A DNA stretch of 55,035 nucleotides from Alphaproteobacteria bacterium (GTDB taxonomy: Bacteria > Pseudomonadota > Alphaproteobacteria > JANQMY01): the NCBI GenBank assembly GCA_028289425.1, contig JANQPL010000015.1, forward strand, positions 1-55,035. Reading direction: 5' to 3'. The notes under the pieces are model-generated. The model was given only the letters and a program-made list of their open reading frames with translations, ran no database searches and had not been told where the DNA came from. This document shows, in pieces, positions 7,276 to 15,828 of this stretch. Position 1 is the first letter of the stretch; each line of letters opens with the position of its first letter. The position numbers and the translations under genes were made by a program.

Positions 7276-8435
7276 ACTGTGCCTCCTGGTGATGTGGCAA
7301 TTTTGGTGATCAAAGGCCCCACTTCGTTCAGCGGGACAACGGCGTGACAAACGCCCTCTGTGGCGACCGCGCCGGGCATGCCCCACACGGTGCTGGACGC
7401 TTCGTCTTGCGCAATTACAGCGCCGCCCAGTCCGGCGAGCTGCCGGCTGCCCTGCAAACCGTCATGACCCATGCCCGTCAGAATGACAGTCAGAACCTTG
7501 GGCCCAAAAATGTCGCCCAAACTGCGCAACATGGGATCGACGGCGGGACGGCAAAAATTTTCGGGCGGGGTCTGCAGCAATTTGACCTTGGGCGCGGTCG
7601 GCGTGCCGGTGAACGTCATGTGGTAATCGCCCGGCGCCACATAGATGTGACCTTCCTTGATGACTTCGCCGTTCACCGCCTCGGCGGCGGGCCGGCCGGT
7701 CTCTTTCGCCAATCGCTGGGCAAGGATCTTCGTAAACGTGGCCGGCATGTGCTGGGTAATCAAAATCGGCTGCCGGACATCCGGCGAGATGGCGGAAACA
7801 ACCGTGCTAAGGGCCGCCGGCCCGCCCGTTGAGCTGCCGACTGCGATCACCCCCGGCCGTTTTACGGGATCGTCTCGCAGCACGATGCTTTTGCCCCGAT
7901 AGAGGGACGGCCGGGTTTCTTCGGCGGTGGCGGGCTTTGGCGGCCTTGCCGTGCGGCCCACGCTTTGTTTCGACGGCCGAGGGTCCGTCTCCCTCGCGGC
8001 CTGCCCCAGGGTTGTCACCTTGCGCAAGAGTTCGTCGGAGAATTTGGCGCTTCGCATCTCCTCAGATGCGGTCGGCTTTGGAATGTAATCCTTGGCGCCA
8101 AGCGCCAATGCTTCAAGCGCGATGTGGGCGCTGCGCGTGGTGAGTGTCGACACCATGATGATTTGAACCGACGGCTTCAGCTCAAGCAACAAGGGCAGTG
8201 CGGTAAGGCCATCCATGACCGGCATTTCAATGTCGAGGAGAATGACGTCCACATCGTTGCGCTCAAGCACTTTCAGCGCATTCTTGCCGTTGGACGCCGA
8301 CGCGATCACGGCACATTTGTCTTCGGCCTCAAGAAACCGCGACATCAGCCCCCGCACCACGGCGGAATCATCGACCAACATCACGCGAATGGGGTCCGCC
8401 GCCGCGCTGCGATCAATCTTCTTTGCTAATGCCAT
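7272..8435 (-). CDS. cheB: Chemotaxis response regulator protein-glutamate methylesterase CheB
   Basis: A 387-residue two-domain protein. The N-terminal receiver (about 16-135) has the acidic pair at 22-23 (VMLVDDS), the phospho-accepting Asp68 (VILLDIEMPVMDG) and the conserved Lys in DYIPKPT. A linker of about 55 residues leads to the methylesterase domain with the catalytic Ser in AVGSSTGGPAAL, His in ITQHMP and Asp in GMGHDGL. It demethylates or deamidates receptor glutamates and acts against CheR in adaptation. AAGGTGG precedes the ATG; the stop of the upstream DUF454 gene is only 9 bp away, and cheR follows with an ATGA overlap. Confidence 0.97.
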   Translation of the reverse strand: MALAKKIDRSAAADPIRVMLVDDSAVVRGLMSRFLEAEDKCAVIASASNGKNALKVLERNDVDVILLDIEMPVMDGLTALPLLLELKPSVQIIMVSTLTTRSAHIALEALALGAKDYIPKPTASEEMRSAKFSDELLRKVTTLGQAARETDPRPSKQSVGRTARPPKPATAEETRPSLYRGKSIVLRDDPVKRPGVIAVGSSTGGPAALSTVVSAISPDVRQPILITQHMPATFTKILAQRLAKETGRPAAEAVNGEVIKEGHIYVAPGDYHMTFTGTPTAPKVKLLQTPPENFCRPAVDPMLRSLGDIFGPKVLTVILTGMGHDGLQGSRQLAGLGGAVIAQDEASSTVWGMPGAVATEGVCHAVVPLNEVGPLITKIATSPGGTV

Positions 8436-8444
8436 GGAACCACC

Positions 8445-8915
8445 TTAATAGCTGTCGTGTATGGGGCGCTTGTGGGGGCACGAAAAGAGGAAGCCCAACA
8501 CAATTGCGAAAATGACGCCTACGGAAGAAATGACGTAAATCGACCCAGACGTGCCAAACCAAACGATCGCCAAACTGGCCAGCATCATCACAGCGGCGCA
8601 CACCTTGGCATGCACCGGAACGACGCGGTGCTGTTGCCAGTCTCTCAGGGGCGGGCCCAGCCGGGGATGCGCATAGAGCCAGTCCGCTAGCTGTGGATGG
8701 CTTCGCGAGAAGCACCAAAGCGCCATCAGCAGAAAAATCGTCGACGGCATGACGGGAAGGACAAGCCCAATAAGGCCCAGCGCCAAACTCAGTCCTCCGC
8801 CAAACATAAGCAGGACCCGAACCGGACCTTTGCACTTTGGGGAGGCCGGGCGCGCGGCAGCGCTGTCCGGTGTGCCGTCGGGTGACGGCGAAGTTTCGGG
8901 CGAGGAAAACGACAC
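8445..8915 (-). CDS. DUF454 (YbaN family) membrane protein
   Basis: A 156-residue inner-membrane protein. The C-terminal 120 residues match the DUF454/YbaN family: GGGLSLALGLIGLVLPVMPS, then FLLMALWCFSRSHPQLADWL, then two further hydrophobic segments (VCAAVMMLASLAIVWFG, VISSVGVIFAIVLGFLF). The function of the family is unknown. I prefer the GTG at 8915 because GGAG stands eight bases upstream; a longer frame from a GTG at 8990 would run through three tandem 15-bp repeats and give an Arg-rich N-terminus unlike the family. It ends 9 bp before cheB, so it is probably co-transcribed with the chemotaxis adaptation genes, an unusual partner for them. Confidence 0.8.
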   Translation of the reverse strand: MSFSSPETSPSPDGTPDSAAARPASPKCKGPVRVLLMFGGGLSLALGLIGLVLPVMPSTIFLLMALWCFSRSHPQLADWLYAHPRLGPPLRDWQQHRVVPVHAKVCAAVMMLASLAIVWFGTSGSIYVISSVGVIFAIVLGFLFSCPHKRPIHDSY

Positions 8916-8937
8916 GAACTCTACTCCAACTCTACTT

Positions 8938-8982
8938 ACTAACGGACGTCTTACTAAGCGACGTCTTATCAGGTGACGTTCT
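8938..8982. repeat. Three tandem 15-bp repeats upstream of DUF454-cheB-cheR
   Basis: The units on the plus strand are ACTAACGGACGTCTT, ACTAAGCGACGTCTT and ATCAGGTGACGTTCT, directly adjacent. The first two differ at two positions, and the third keeps the GACGT core. They lie in the 120-bp gap between the chemoreceptor gene (stop at 9036) and the likely start of the DUF454 gene. They could be binding sites for a regulator (core GACGT) or a slipped tandem duplication. If translation began at 8990 they would encode a five-residue Arg-rich repeat. Confidence 0.6.
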
Positions 8983-9035
8983 GGGGCCACCGTCAGAATG
9001 TCCGCCGGCAGGCCCCGTTTCGCGTCGTACGCGGC

Positions 9036-11039
9036 TTATTTGCCAAGCCCGTCGATGAACCCTTCGATCTCGGTGCTGAGTTTCGACGCTTGTTCCGACA
9101 ATTCCGTCGCAGACTGAAGCATCTCGGTTGATGCCGCCCCTGACTGGGTCGCCGCCTCGGTCACCCCGGCAATATTGCTGGACACTTCGCGGGTTCCCGA
9201 CGAGGCTTCTTGGGCATTGCGCGAAATCTCCTGTGTGGCCGCACTCTGCTCTTCCACGGCCGATGCGATCGCCGTTGAATTCTCGTCGATCTTCGTGATG
9301 GTTTCGCCGATGCCGCCAATCGCGTTAACCGCCTCTTTGGTGGCGGTCTGCATGCCGCCGATTTGTTCGCCGATTTCTTTCGTGGCTTTGGCGGTTTGGT
9401 CGGCCAGGTTTTTGACCTCCGAGGCCACAACGGCAAACCCCTTGCCCGCATCGCCGGCGCGCGCCGCTTCGATGGTGGCGTTGAGGGCGAGCAGTTTGGT
9501 CTGGCTGGCGATATCGTCGATCAAGCCGACGACTTCGCCGATGGCTTCGGCTGCTTCGGCCAAGCTCTTGATGCCGTCATTGGTGCGGTCTGCCTCTTGA
9601 ACGGCCGACCGGGCGATTTGGGCCGATTGAGTGACCTGGCGCCCGATTTCCTGGGTTGAGCTTGCGAGCTCTTCCGCGGCCGACGCCACGGCCTGAACGT
9701 TGGCGGAGGCCTGTTCCGCTGCGGTGGAAACGGCAGTTGCTTGGCCGCTGGTTTGCTCTGCGGATGTGGACAGGGATTCCGCGGTCGCCTTCAGCTCTTC
9801 GGACGCCGACGACACAACGCCGACCACTTCCTTCACCCGGTCTGCGACCCGGATCTGTTCGGTAACAACGCTCCAGGTGAGCAGCGGGCCGATATAGGTC
9901 CCGGAACTGTCGCGAATGGCCGCCACATTGAGTTCCAGCGTTTCCTCGCCCAGCTTGATCATGGTGCGGTGAGGCAGGTTGGACGGGTCTGCCAGCATCT
10001 TGCGCTGATGGGACGGATTCTTGTGGAAGATGTCGATGGACTGGCCCACAAGCTCGTCCGCCCGGCAGGGCAACAAATGCTCTAGCTGACGCAACGTATC
10101 GATACTCGTCCTGTTGGCGAATGTGATCTTGAAGTCTTCCAGATCGCACATCATGGCGTTGATGGGCATGTTCTGCACCATCTCCATGAGACGCGCATTG
10201 TCGTCGTCTGCCTTTACCTTGTCGGTGACGATGCTCCATGTAAGCATTGGGCCCAGATAATTGCCCTCCCGGTCGCGAATGGCCGAGACATTCAGATCAA
10301 GTATTTCGTCGCCGATTTTGATGTTCGCCTGGTGGGGGAGGTTCGACGGATCCGCCAGCAACCCCCGCTGGTAAGATGGGGTCTTGTGGAAGATATCGAT
10401 CGATTGACCGACAAGCTGGTCCGCCTTAATCGGCAACAGGTGCTCAAGCGTTTTCAGCGTGTTGATGCTGGTGTTGTTAGCGAATGTGATGTCGAACGTT
10501 TCCGGATCGCAAGTCATCACGTTGACCGGCATGTTCTGCACCATCTCCATCAGGCGCGCTGCTTCTTGATCGGCGCGCACCGACTCTGTGACGATGTTCC
10601 ACGTCACCATGGCGGCGATGTATGTGCCGGTGGAGTCGCGCACCGGTGAGATGAGCAGATCCAGGATTTCATCGCCCAGCGTGATCCGGGCGTCATGGGG
10701 CAAGTTGCGGTCATCCGCCAGGATCTTGCGCTGATGCGCGGGGTTTTTGTGGAAGATGTCGATCGATTGCCCGATCAGATCGTCCGCCTTGACCGGCAGT
10801 AAATGTTCGATGCCGCGCAGCGTCCGCAATGTAGAGGCATTCGCATAGTTGATTTTGAAATCCGTCAAATCACACGTGATGATGTTGATGGGCATGTCGT
10901 CGAACATGCGTTCCAGCGACGCAATTTTGTCTTTCAGTTTGTCAACTGAGATTTCTTCTGTGCCGTGACCTTTTTTTTGATCGACACCCATTTCTTCGAT
11001 CGGCGTTTCTAGCGTTTCGCTTTCCAGCGCATTCAACAT
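9036..11039 (-). CDS. Soluble methyl-accepting chemotaxis protein with three PAS domains
   Basis: A 667-residue chemoreceptor with no membrane segment. Three consecutive PAS domains (about 46-150, 167-271, 288-391) are clear internal duplications with a period of about 121 residues. Each carries the near-identical block GQSIDIFHK and LPH about 20 residues later, and the linkers repeat [12 protein letters not shown] signalling domain follows (about 400-660) with the hairpin tip [20 protein letters not shown] and the conserved [16 protein letters not shown]. It should sit in the cytoplasm in arrays with CheA/CheW and sense an internal or diffusible cue such as redox, gas or light through PAS cofactors; the ligand is unknown. 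It lies upstream of DUF454-cheB-cheR on the same strand. Confidence 0.95.
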   Translation of the reverse strand: MLNALESETLETPIEEMGVDQKKGHGTEEISVDKLKDKIASLERMFDDMPINIITCDLTDFKINYANASTLRTLRGIEHLLPVKADDLIGQSIDIFHKNPAHQRKILADDRNLPHDARITLGDEILDLLISPVRDSTGTYIAAMVTWNIVTESVRADQEAARLMEMVQNMPVNVMTCDPETFDITFANNTSINTLKTLEHLLPIKADQLVGQSIDIFHKTPSYQRGLLADPSNLPHQANIKIGDEILDLNVSAIRDREGNYLGPMLTWSIVTDKVKADDDNARLMEMVQNMPINAMMCDLEDFKITFANRTSIDTLRQLEHLLPCRADELVGQSIDIFHKNPSHQRKMLADPSNLPHRTMIKLGEETLELNVAAIRDSSGTYIGPLLTWSVVTEQIRVADRVKEVVGVVSSASEELKATAESLSTSAEQTSGQATAVSTAAEQASANVQAVASAAEELASSTQEIGRQVTQSAQIARSAVQEADRTNDGIKSLAEAAEAIGEVVGLIDDIASQTKLLALNATIEAARAGDAGKGFAVVASEVKNLADQTAKATKEIGEQIGGMQTATKEAVNAIGGIGETITKIDENSTAIASAVEEQSAATQEISRNAQEASSGTREVSSNIAGVTEAATQSGAASTEMLQSATELSEQASKLSTEIEGFIDGLGK

Positions 11040-11425
11040 GTCCCAACTCCGTTGTCTGTCCGACAGGCCACTCCACGGTAACTAAGCCGTTAAGTAAGTT
11101 ACGGCCCATTCCCCCATGGGTTGCAATTCCTTGATAGCCCTGGAAACTGTACTTCGAATAAATACTTGATCCGGACTGTTCTGGACTTGGACATTAACTA
11201 TCGCAACCTAAAAAAACTTTAAAATTCAAATATTCGAACGTTTTTCCTTTCACATAATACTTTAATTTATTTGCTATACCTGGAGCGCTAATCTGGGTCA
11301 TTAACATGGGTGAATAAAAATGCGCTCAAATTCCCCAGTTTGCTGCGCTTTCCATATTGCGAATCGCTTCAGATAAACTACTTTACTCTGTTGTTATAAC
11401 TAGTTGATTTGTCAGGGATTTGTGG

Positions 11426-11441
11426 TGTGAACTACTTCACA
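11426..11441. promoter_or_regulatory. Crp-type operator palindrome TGTGA-N6-TCACA
   Basis: The sequence is TGTGAACTACTTCACA, a perfect match to the Crp consensus half-sites TGTGA and TCACA with the canonical 6-bp spacer. It stands about 200 bp upstream of a Crp/Fnr-family gene (11640) and about 390 bp from the divergent chemoreceptor gene. Autoregulation by the adjacent regulator is possible, but another Crp-like protein could bind it. Match is seen; function is inferred. Confidence 0.55.
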
Positions 11442-11499
11442 CACACGGCAAAAGGGTATTTTGGGGAGCCGGTCTTGGCAGCAGTGAATGAGCAAAAAC

Positions 11500-11523
11500 A
11501 CGCCCCCTCTCCACGGGGGGCGT
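11500..11523. terminator. GC-rich hairpin in Crp/Fnr leader (possible attenuator or terminator)
   Basis: An 8-bp stem ACGCCCCC pairs with GGGGGCGT across an 8-base loop. On the minus strand it is followed by GTTTTTG, so it would act better as a leftward terminator; on the plus strand only TTT follows. It lies between the Crp-type site and the start of the Crp/Fnr gene. No leftward gene ends here, so a role in the leader RNA or as an insulator is only a guess. Confidence 0.4.
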
Positions 11524-11639
11524 TTGGACCTCATGTGCTCGCGCCGAGAAAATGCGTGTACTGACGCTTGGGAATTGGGCCATTTCTAAAATCGGGTACC
11601 AGTGATTTGGAAAAGAGTATTGCCTGGGACAGGACGACG

Positions 11640-12386
11640 ATGATGCCAAGTGCCGACGAGGTACAAGAGCTTGTTGCGCACGTTCCGCTATTTGGATCGC
11701 TAAGATCGGAATCGCTTAAGCACATCTTGGAACAAACCAGCGCCAGATTGGTCGAGGATGGATCCCGCCAATTCATCAGCCGCCACGGTCAAGAGGTGAC
11801 GGATGTCAGCATCATCATGGACGGCTGGGTGATGCGGTACGATCTGCTGGCCGACGGGCGGCGCCAGATTCTGGAGTTCGGGACCTCCGGAGATACGGTC
11901 GGCCCCTTTGGGACGACGGCAACGCATCACCAATACTTCGTCCAAACAATTACGCCGGTGCGGCGCTGGATATTAGACGCCGAAAGCTTTTCCGCCGCGG
12001 CACGAAAGGAGCCGGAGCTGCATCGGCGCCTCACGCTTCTTGCGTTCACCGCCTTGTCCGAACGCGAGGATATGGTGACGGACCTTGGGCGCCGATCGGC
12101 GCCGGAGCGGATCGCCCGGCTGATCCTCAGATTGCTTGCGCGCATGGACCGGGCCGGCAGCTCGAAAGGCAATCAATACGACTTTCCGTTCAAGCAAAGC
12201 CATATCGCCGATGCGACCGGCCTGACGGCCGTCCACGTCAATCGAACGCTGATGAGTTTTCGAAAGTCGAATGCGGTGCGCATCGACAACGGCGTGCTGA
12301 CCGTCGTGAATATCGATGTGCTTTTACTGTTGGCGGAAATGACAATGGCAGATTTCAACGCGCTGAAACGGAAAGGTCCCGCATAA
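11640..12386 (+). CDS. Crp/Fnr family transcriptional regulator
   Basis: A 248-residue regulator. The N-terminal cyclic-nucleotide-binding-like beta roll (about 12-125) includes VSIIMDGWVMRYDLLADGRR and QILEFGTSGDTVGPFG; a dimerisation helix follows, then a helix-turn-helix with QSHIADATGLTAVHVNRTL (about 190-215). It has no cysteine, so it is not an iron-sulfur Fnr, and the Arg-Ser cAMP-binding pair of classical Crp is not evident. It falls with the effector-unknown Crp/Fnr groups common in alphaproteobacteria. Two adjacent ATGs (11640, 11643) follow an AGGAC site. It is convergent with cheW (17-bp gap) and next to chemotaxis genes. Confidence 0.9.
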   Translation: MMPSADEVQELVAHVPLFGSLRSESLKHILEQTSARLVEDGSRQFISRHGQEVTDVSIIMDGWVMRYDLLADGRRQILEFGTSGDTVGPFGTTATHHQYFVQTITPVRRWILDAESFSAAARKEPELHRRLTLLAFTALSEREDMVTDLGRRSAPERIARLILRLLARMDRAGSSKGNQYDFPFKQSHIADATGLTAVHVNRTLMSFRKSNAVRIDNGVLTVVNIDVLLLLAEMTMADFNALKRKGPA

Positions 12387-12403
12387 GGCTCACAGCGGGC
12401 CTT

Positions 12404-12895
12404 TTACGCATCGAGGGTCTTTTCCGGTGCGCTGACGATTTGGCTGATGTCGAGGACAACCAGCAATTCGGTTTCCAGGCGGAACAAGCCATTCGAGAGC
12501 TCCCGCCACTTTGAATCCAGATTGGCCGGGTTGGGCTCGCATTCCCCCACATTCAATTCGAGCACCTCGCCAACCTCGTCCACCAAAAGGCTGCAGGCTT
12601 CGTCGCCATATTCGACCACGACGCTTTTGGGGCATTGGTCCGGCGAAAAAGGCTCCAGGCCCAACACCACTCGCATGTCGATCACCGTAACAATCCGCCC
12701 ACGGAGGTTAATCGATCCCGACACTTCGGCGGGCGACAAGGGCACCGGCGCAACGGTTTGATGAGACAAAACATCTTGGACTTGAAGCACCGGAATGCCG
12801 AATGTTTGGCCGCCGACCATCAGCGAGAGATATTCTTCGAACCGGCTTCGCTCGGCTTTGGCGCCGGCCTCGTTGAATTGAGCTGTCTGGGTCAT
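12404..12895 (-). CDS. cheW: Chemotaxis adaptor protein CheW
   Basis: A 163-residue CheW-domain protein that links chemoreceptors to CheA. It shows the SH3-like double barrel hallmarks YLSLMVGGQTFGIPVLQVQDVL, SGSINLRGRIVTVIDMRVVLGL and CSLLVDEVGEVLEL, ending with VVLDISQIV. The start at 12895 has GAGGGA upstream and its ATG overlaps the cheA stop by 4 bp (ATGA), so cheA and cheW are translationally coupled. Length is typical. Confidence 0.96.
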   Translation of the reverse strand: MTQTAQFNEAGAKAERSRFEEYLSLMVGGQTFGIPVLQVQDVLSHQTVAPVPLSPAEVSGSINLRGRIVTVIDMRVVLGLEPFSPDQCPKSVVVEYGDEACSLLVDEVGEVLELNVGECEPNPANLDSKWRELSNGLFRLETELLVVLDISQIVSAPEKTLDA

Positions 12896-15828
12896 GCCGC
12901 GTCCCTCGTTTGCTTGGCGCATTCCTTAAGCTTCTTGAGAAGCGAGTCCTTGTTCAGTTTTTCCACATGCGAGGTGAACCCGGCCTCTTCGCAGCGGCTG
13001 ATGTCTTGGGGACTGGCATGGGCTGAAAGGGCGACGATGGGCACTTTGTCGAAGCCCGGATCGCGTCTCAGTTCCGACACGAACCCGAAGCCGTCCATCA
13101 CCGGCATCTCAAGATCGGAAACGATAATGTCGAAGTCGCCGCGGGTCTTGCAAGCTTCAAGACCGATTTCGCCGTTTTCCGCCTGGGTCACCGTGTAGCC
13201 CGCCGCCTCCAAGATCGGGGTCAGCAAATTACGGAAGAACGAGCTGTCATCCACAAGCAGGATCTGATGCGCCGCTTTCTCGCCAAACCCGGCATCGCGC
13301 TGCACGCCGAACCAATCGTCGCAGGCCTGTTTCAGGAAGAACGTGGTGTCGATAAGGTCGGTTGCCCTGCCTTCGATAATGGCCGTGCCGATGGTGCCCG
13401 GCTGGCCGCCTTTCATTTCCACGGTGACATCGGATTCCACGATGTCCACGATGTCGTCGGCCAACAACCCGACCGACCGGCCCTGATCCGAGAACGCAAG
13501 AACCGGTTGCTTGCCTTCGGAGCGGATGATCGTGGTGTCCGACAGGGTGACAAGCGGCATTAAGCGGCCTCGATATTGAATGGAATGCTGTCCGCCCGCA
13601 TCCTCGATCTCGCGCACGTCGATTTCCTCGATCCGCGACACCAGCGCCAACGGCACGGCCTTGGGCGCCCCTTTGCCCGCTTTAAAGATCAACATGGAGG
13701 TTTGCTCGCTTGCGTCCGACTGCTCTTCGATCGCATCCATGGACTGATCGTCGGTGGCGGAGGATTCGCCCGTTACATTGGCAATGCCGATGGGATCGAG
13801 GATCATGATCACACTGCCGTCACCCAAAATGGTGTTGCCCGAATAGATCGGAATGTTGCGCAGCGCCCGCGAAACGGGTTTGACCACAATTTCTTCCGTA
13901 TCGAACACCCGGTCGACAACAATGCCGAACATATAGGTCCCGACCTGGGTGACGATCACATAGGTCTCGTCGTCGCTTCGCTCATCGTCGATTTCGAGAA
14001 GCGATTTGAGAGTCACCAGCGGCAGGAGACGGTCGCGCAAGCGCAGCACCGGCGTGCCTTTCACGCCCTCCATTTTGTAGGTGGAATTTTTCGTCACCCG
14101 CACAAGCTCGATCACGCTGTTCTGCGGCAACGCGAATCTTTGCCCGCCGCATTCAACAATCAGTGCAGAGACGATTGCCAGAGTCAACGGAATCTTGATG
14201 GTGAACCGGGTGCCGCGGCCCGCAATCGAATTGAGTTCGACGGTGCCGCCAATCTTGGCAATATTGCTGCGCACCACATCCATACCCACGCCCCGGCCGG
14301 ACACATTCGTCACCGATTTTGCGGTCGAAAAGCCTGGTTTGAAAATGAACTGATGAATCTGCTGATCCGTGAGCCCCTCCAGCTCGGAATGGGTCGCAAG
14401 GCCATTGGCCAAGATTTTCTCGCGAATGCGGTCGGTGCTCAGGCCATGGCCGTCATCGGACACTTCAACGATGATGTGCCCGCCCTCGTGCCGTGCGCTC
14501 AACGTAATGATGCCGGTTTCGGATTTGCCCGAAGCCCGGCGCCCATCGGTGGTCTCGAGCCCGTGGTCCGCCGCGTTGCGGACCATATGGGTAAGCGGAT
14601 CTTTGATTTCGTCCAGCACCTGCCGGTCGAGTTCCGTCTCCGCGCCCTTCATAACCAGCTCGATTTTTTTGTCGAGTTCCTGCGCCAAGTCGCGGACAAT
14701 CCGCGGCAGTTTCGACCAAGCATTGCCGATGGGCTGCATGCGCGTTTGCATGACGCTTTCCTGCAATTCGGTCGTCACCTGATTGAGCCGCTGGAGCGGC
14801 CCGTTGAAGTCGCTGTCCTTCTGGGTGCGCAATATCTGCATGAGCTGGTTTCGGGTCAGCACCAGCTCGCTCACGACCGTCATCAGGGATTCCAGCACAT
14901 CCACATTGACCCGGATACTGTTTGAGGCCGACCGTTTCGGCTTCGCCGCCGGCGCCTCCGGCTGCTCTTGCGCCGCCGGTTGTTCGGCTTCCGGCGTTGC
15001 GTCGGGCGTCGCATCCCGGCCCAGCACATCACCGCGCACGGTTTCGATCCGGCCTGCGATGGCCCCGACGAGATTGTCGGGCACGTCCAGATCCTTTAGA
15101 GCGTCGCCCAGATGCTCCACCACCGCATCGAAATGCGTGTCGTTCAGGCCTTTTTGCACAAGACCCGCATGGGCACTGCGCAGGTCCCGGCCGTCATACT
15201 CATCCGGCCCCCCAAGGGCTAGGGTCAAAAAGGCCCGCTGCATGCCCTGAAGGCGGTCCATGTCGGTGTCGGCAAAAAAATCGCGCAGGCGCTCGTCGTC
15301 CACCACCCGTTCATAGAAAAGTTCGACAGCCGCATCGACCGACGACAGGCCGCCGATTTGTTCGAAAAGGTTTCCCTCCGCCTGCGGAGCAGATGCCTCC
15401 ACTTCCGGCGCGGCTTGAGTGTCCTGACCGGCATTGCCGTTGTCTGACCCGCCCCCCTTGGCGACCGCATTGAGACGTTCGACCAAGCTGCTGTCGTCGC
15501 CCGCCGGTTCCTTGCCCGTTTGTTCGAGATCGGCGACCAACGCACGAATCTTGTCCAGTGCCTCGAGCACCGGGTTCATCGCTTCCGGCGTCACCGGAAT
15601 GGCGCCGTCGCGGAATTGTCCAAGCACGTTTTCGCCCGCATGGGCCAATCCGGCAAGGCGCGGCAAACCCAAGAACCCGCAGGTTCCCTTTACCGTGTGC
15701 AGTACACGGAAGATATGCGAGATCAGTTCCGGATCGTCCGGGTTTTGTTCGAGGCGGACCAGTTCGCCGTCCAGAAGCTCGATGCTTTCGTTGGTTTCCG
15801 CAATGAATTCGTCGAGAAGATCATCCAT
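12892..15828 (-). CDS. cheA: Hybrid chemotaxis histidine kinase CheA with truncated-haemoglobin-like domain and C-terminal receiver
   Basis: A 978-residue kinase. Order of domains: Hpt (about 1-105, phospho-accepting His44 in LHTVKGTCGF); a truncated-haemoglobin-like domain (about 154-271); an Ala/Pro/Glu linker; dimerisation helices (about 304-365); HATPase with N-box HMVRNAADHGLE and G-boxes DDGHGL and GRGVGMDVV; two CheW-like domains (about 553-690 and 710-840); and a receiver (855-978, Asp905 in VSDLEMPVMDG). The globin segment reads LFEQIGGLSSVDAAVELFYE at its start and has the group I hallmarks: B10 Tyr172, a Gln at E11 (197), a LALGGP turn, and AHAGL with the proximal F8 His220. No P2 domain is evident at that place. 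The usual start ATG at 15828 gives MDDLLDEFIAETNE; a TTG at 15840 is an alternative. Kinase identity is certain; haem binding is inferred. Confidence 0.95.
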   Translation of the reverse strand: MDDLLDEFIAETNESIELLDGELVRLEQNPDDPELISHIFRVLHTVKGTCGFLGLPRLAGLAHAGENVLGQFRDGAIPVTPEAMNPVLEALDKIRALVADLEQTGKEPAGDDSSLVERLNAVAKGGGSDNGNAGQDTQAAPEVEASAPQAEGNLFEQIGGLSSVDAAVELFYERVVDDERLRDFFADTDMDRLQGMQRAFLTLALGGPDEYDGRDLRSAHAGLVQKGLNDTHFDAVVEHLGDALKDLDVPDNLVGAIAGRIETVRGDVLGRDATPDATPEAEQPAAQEQPEAPAAKPKRSASNSIRVNVDVLESLMTVVSELVLTRNQLMQILRTQKDSDFNGPLQRLNQVTTELQESVMQTRMQPIGNAWSKLPRIVRDLAQELDKKIELVMKGAETELDRQVLDEIKDPLTHMVRNAADHGLETTDGRRASGKSETGIITLSARHEGGHIIVEVSDDGHGLSTDRIREKILANGLATHSELEGLTDQQIHQFIFKPGFSTAKSVTNVSGRGVGMDVVRSNIAKIGGTVELNSIAGRGTRFTIKIPLTLAIVSALIVECGGQRFALPQNSVIELVRVTKNSTYKMEGVKGTPVLRLRDRLLPLVTLKSLLEIDDERSDDETYVIVTQVGTYMFGIVVDRVFDTEEIVVKPVSRALRNIPIYSGNTILGDGSVIMILDPIGIANVTGESSATDDQSMDAIEEQSDASEQTSMLIFKAGKGAPKAVPLALVSRIEEIDVREIEDAGGQHSIQYRGRLMPLVTLSDTTIIRSEGKQPVLAFSDQGRSVGLLADDIVDIVESDVTVEMKGGQPGTIGTAIIEGRATDLIDTTFFLKQACDDWFGVQRDAGFGEKAAHQILLVDDSSFFRNLLTPILEAAGYTVTQAENGEIGLEACKTRGDFDIIVSDLEMPVMDGFGFVSELRRDPGFDKVPIVALSAHASPQDISRCEEAGFTSHVEKLNKDSLLKKLKECAKQTRDAA

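Larger units (their letters stand above)
11040..11639. other. 600-bp AT-rich intergenic region between divergent MCP and Crp/Fnr genes
   Basis: No gene is supportable here. The region drives leftward transcription of the chemoreceptor and rightward transcription of the Crp/Fnr gene. It contains the Crp-type palindrome at 11426-11441 and a hairpin at 11500-11523. Near the MCP start there is an imperfect repeat of TAAGT/TAACT units (11080-11100). AT content is clearly higher at 11200-11400 than in the flanking genes, as expected for a promoter region. Confidence 0.5.

Noticed and set aside
11640-12386. Oxygen-sensing Fnr
   Set aside because: The protein has no cysteine, so it cannot hold the Fnr iron-sulfur cluster.
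13576-14925. Long open frame antisense to cheA
   Set aside because: It mirrors the codon pattern of a certain gene on the opposite strand and its product is rich in His/Arg with no domain; likewise the long antisense frames over the Rieske, amtB and sensor kinase genes.
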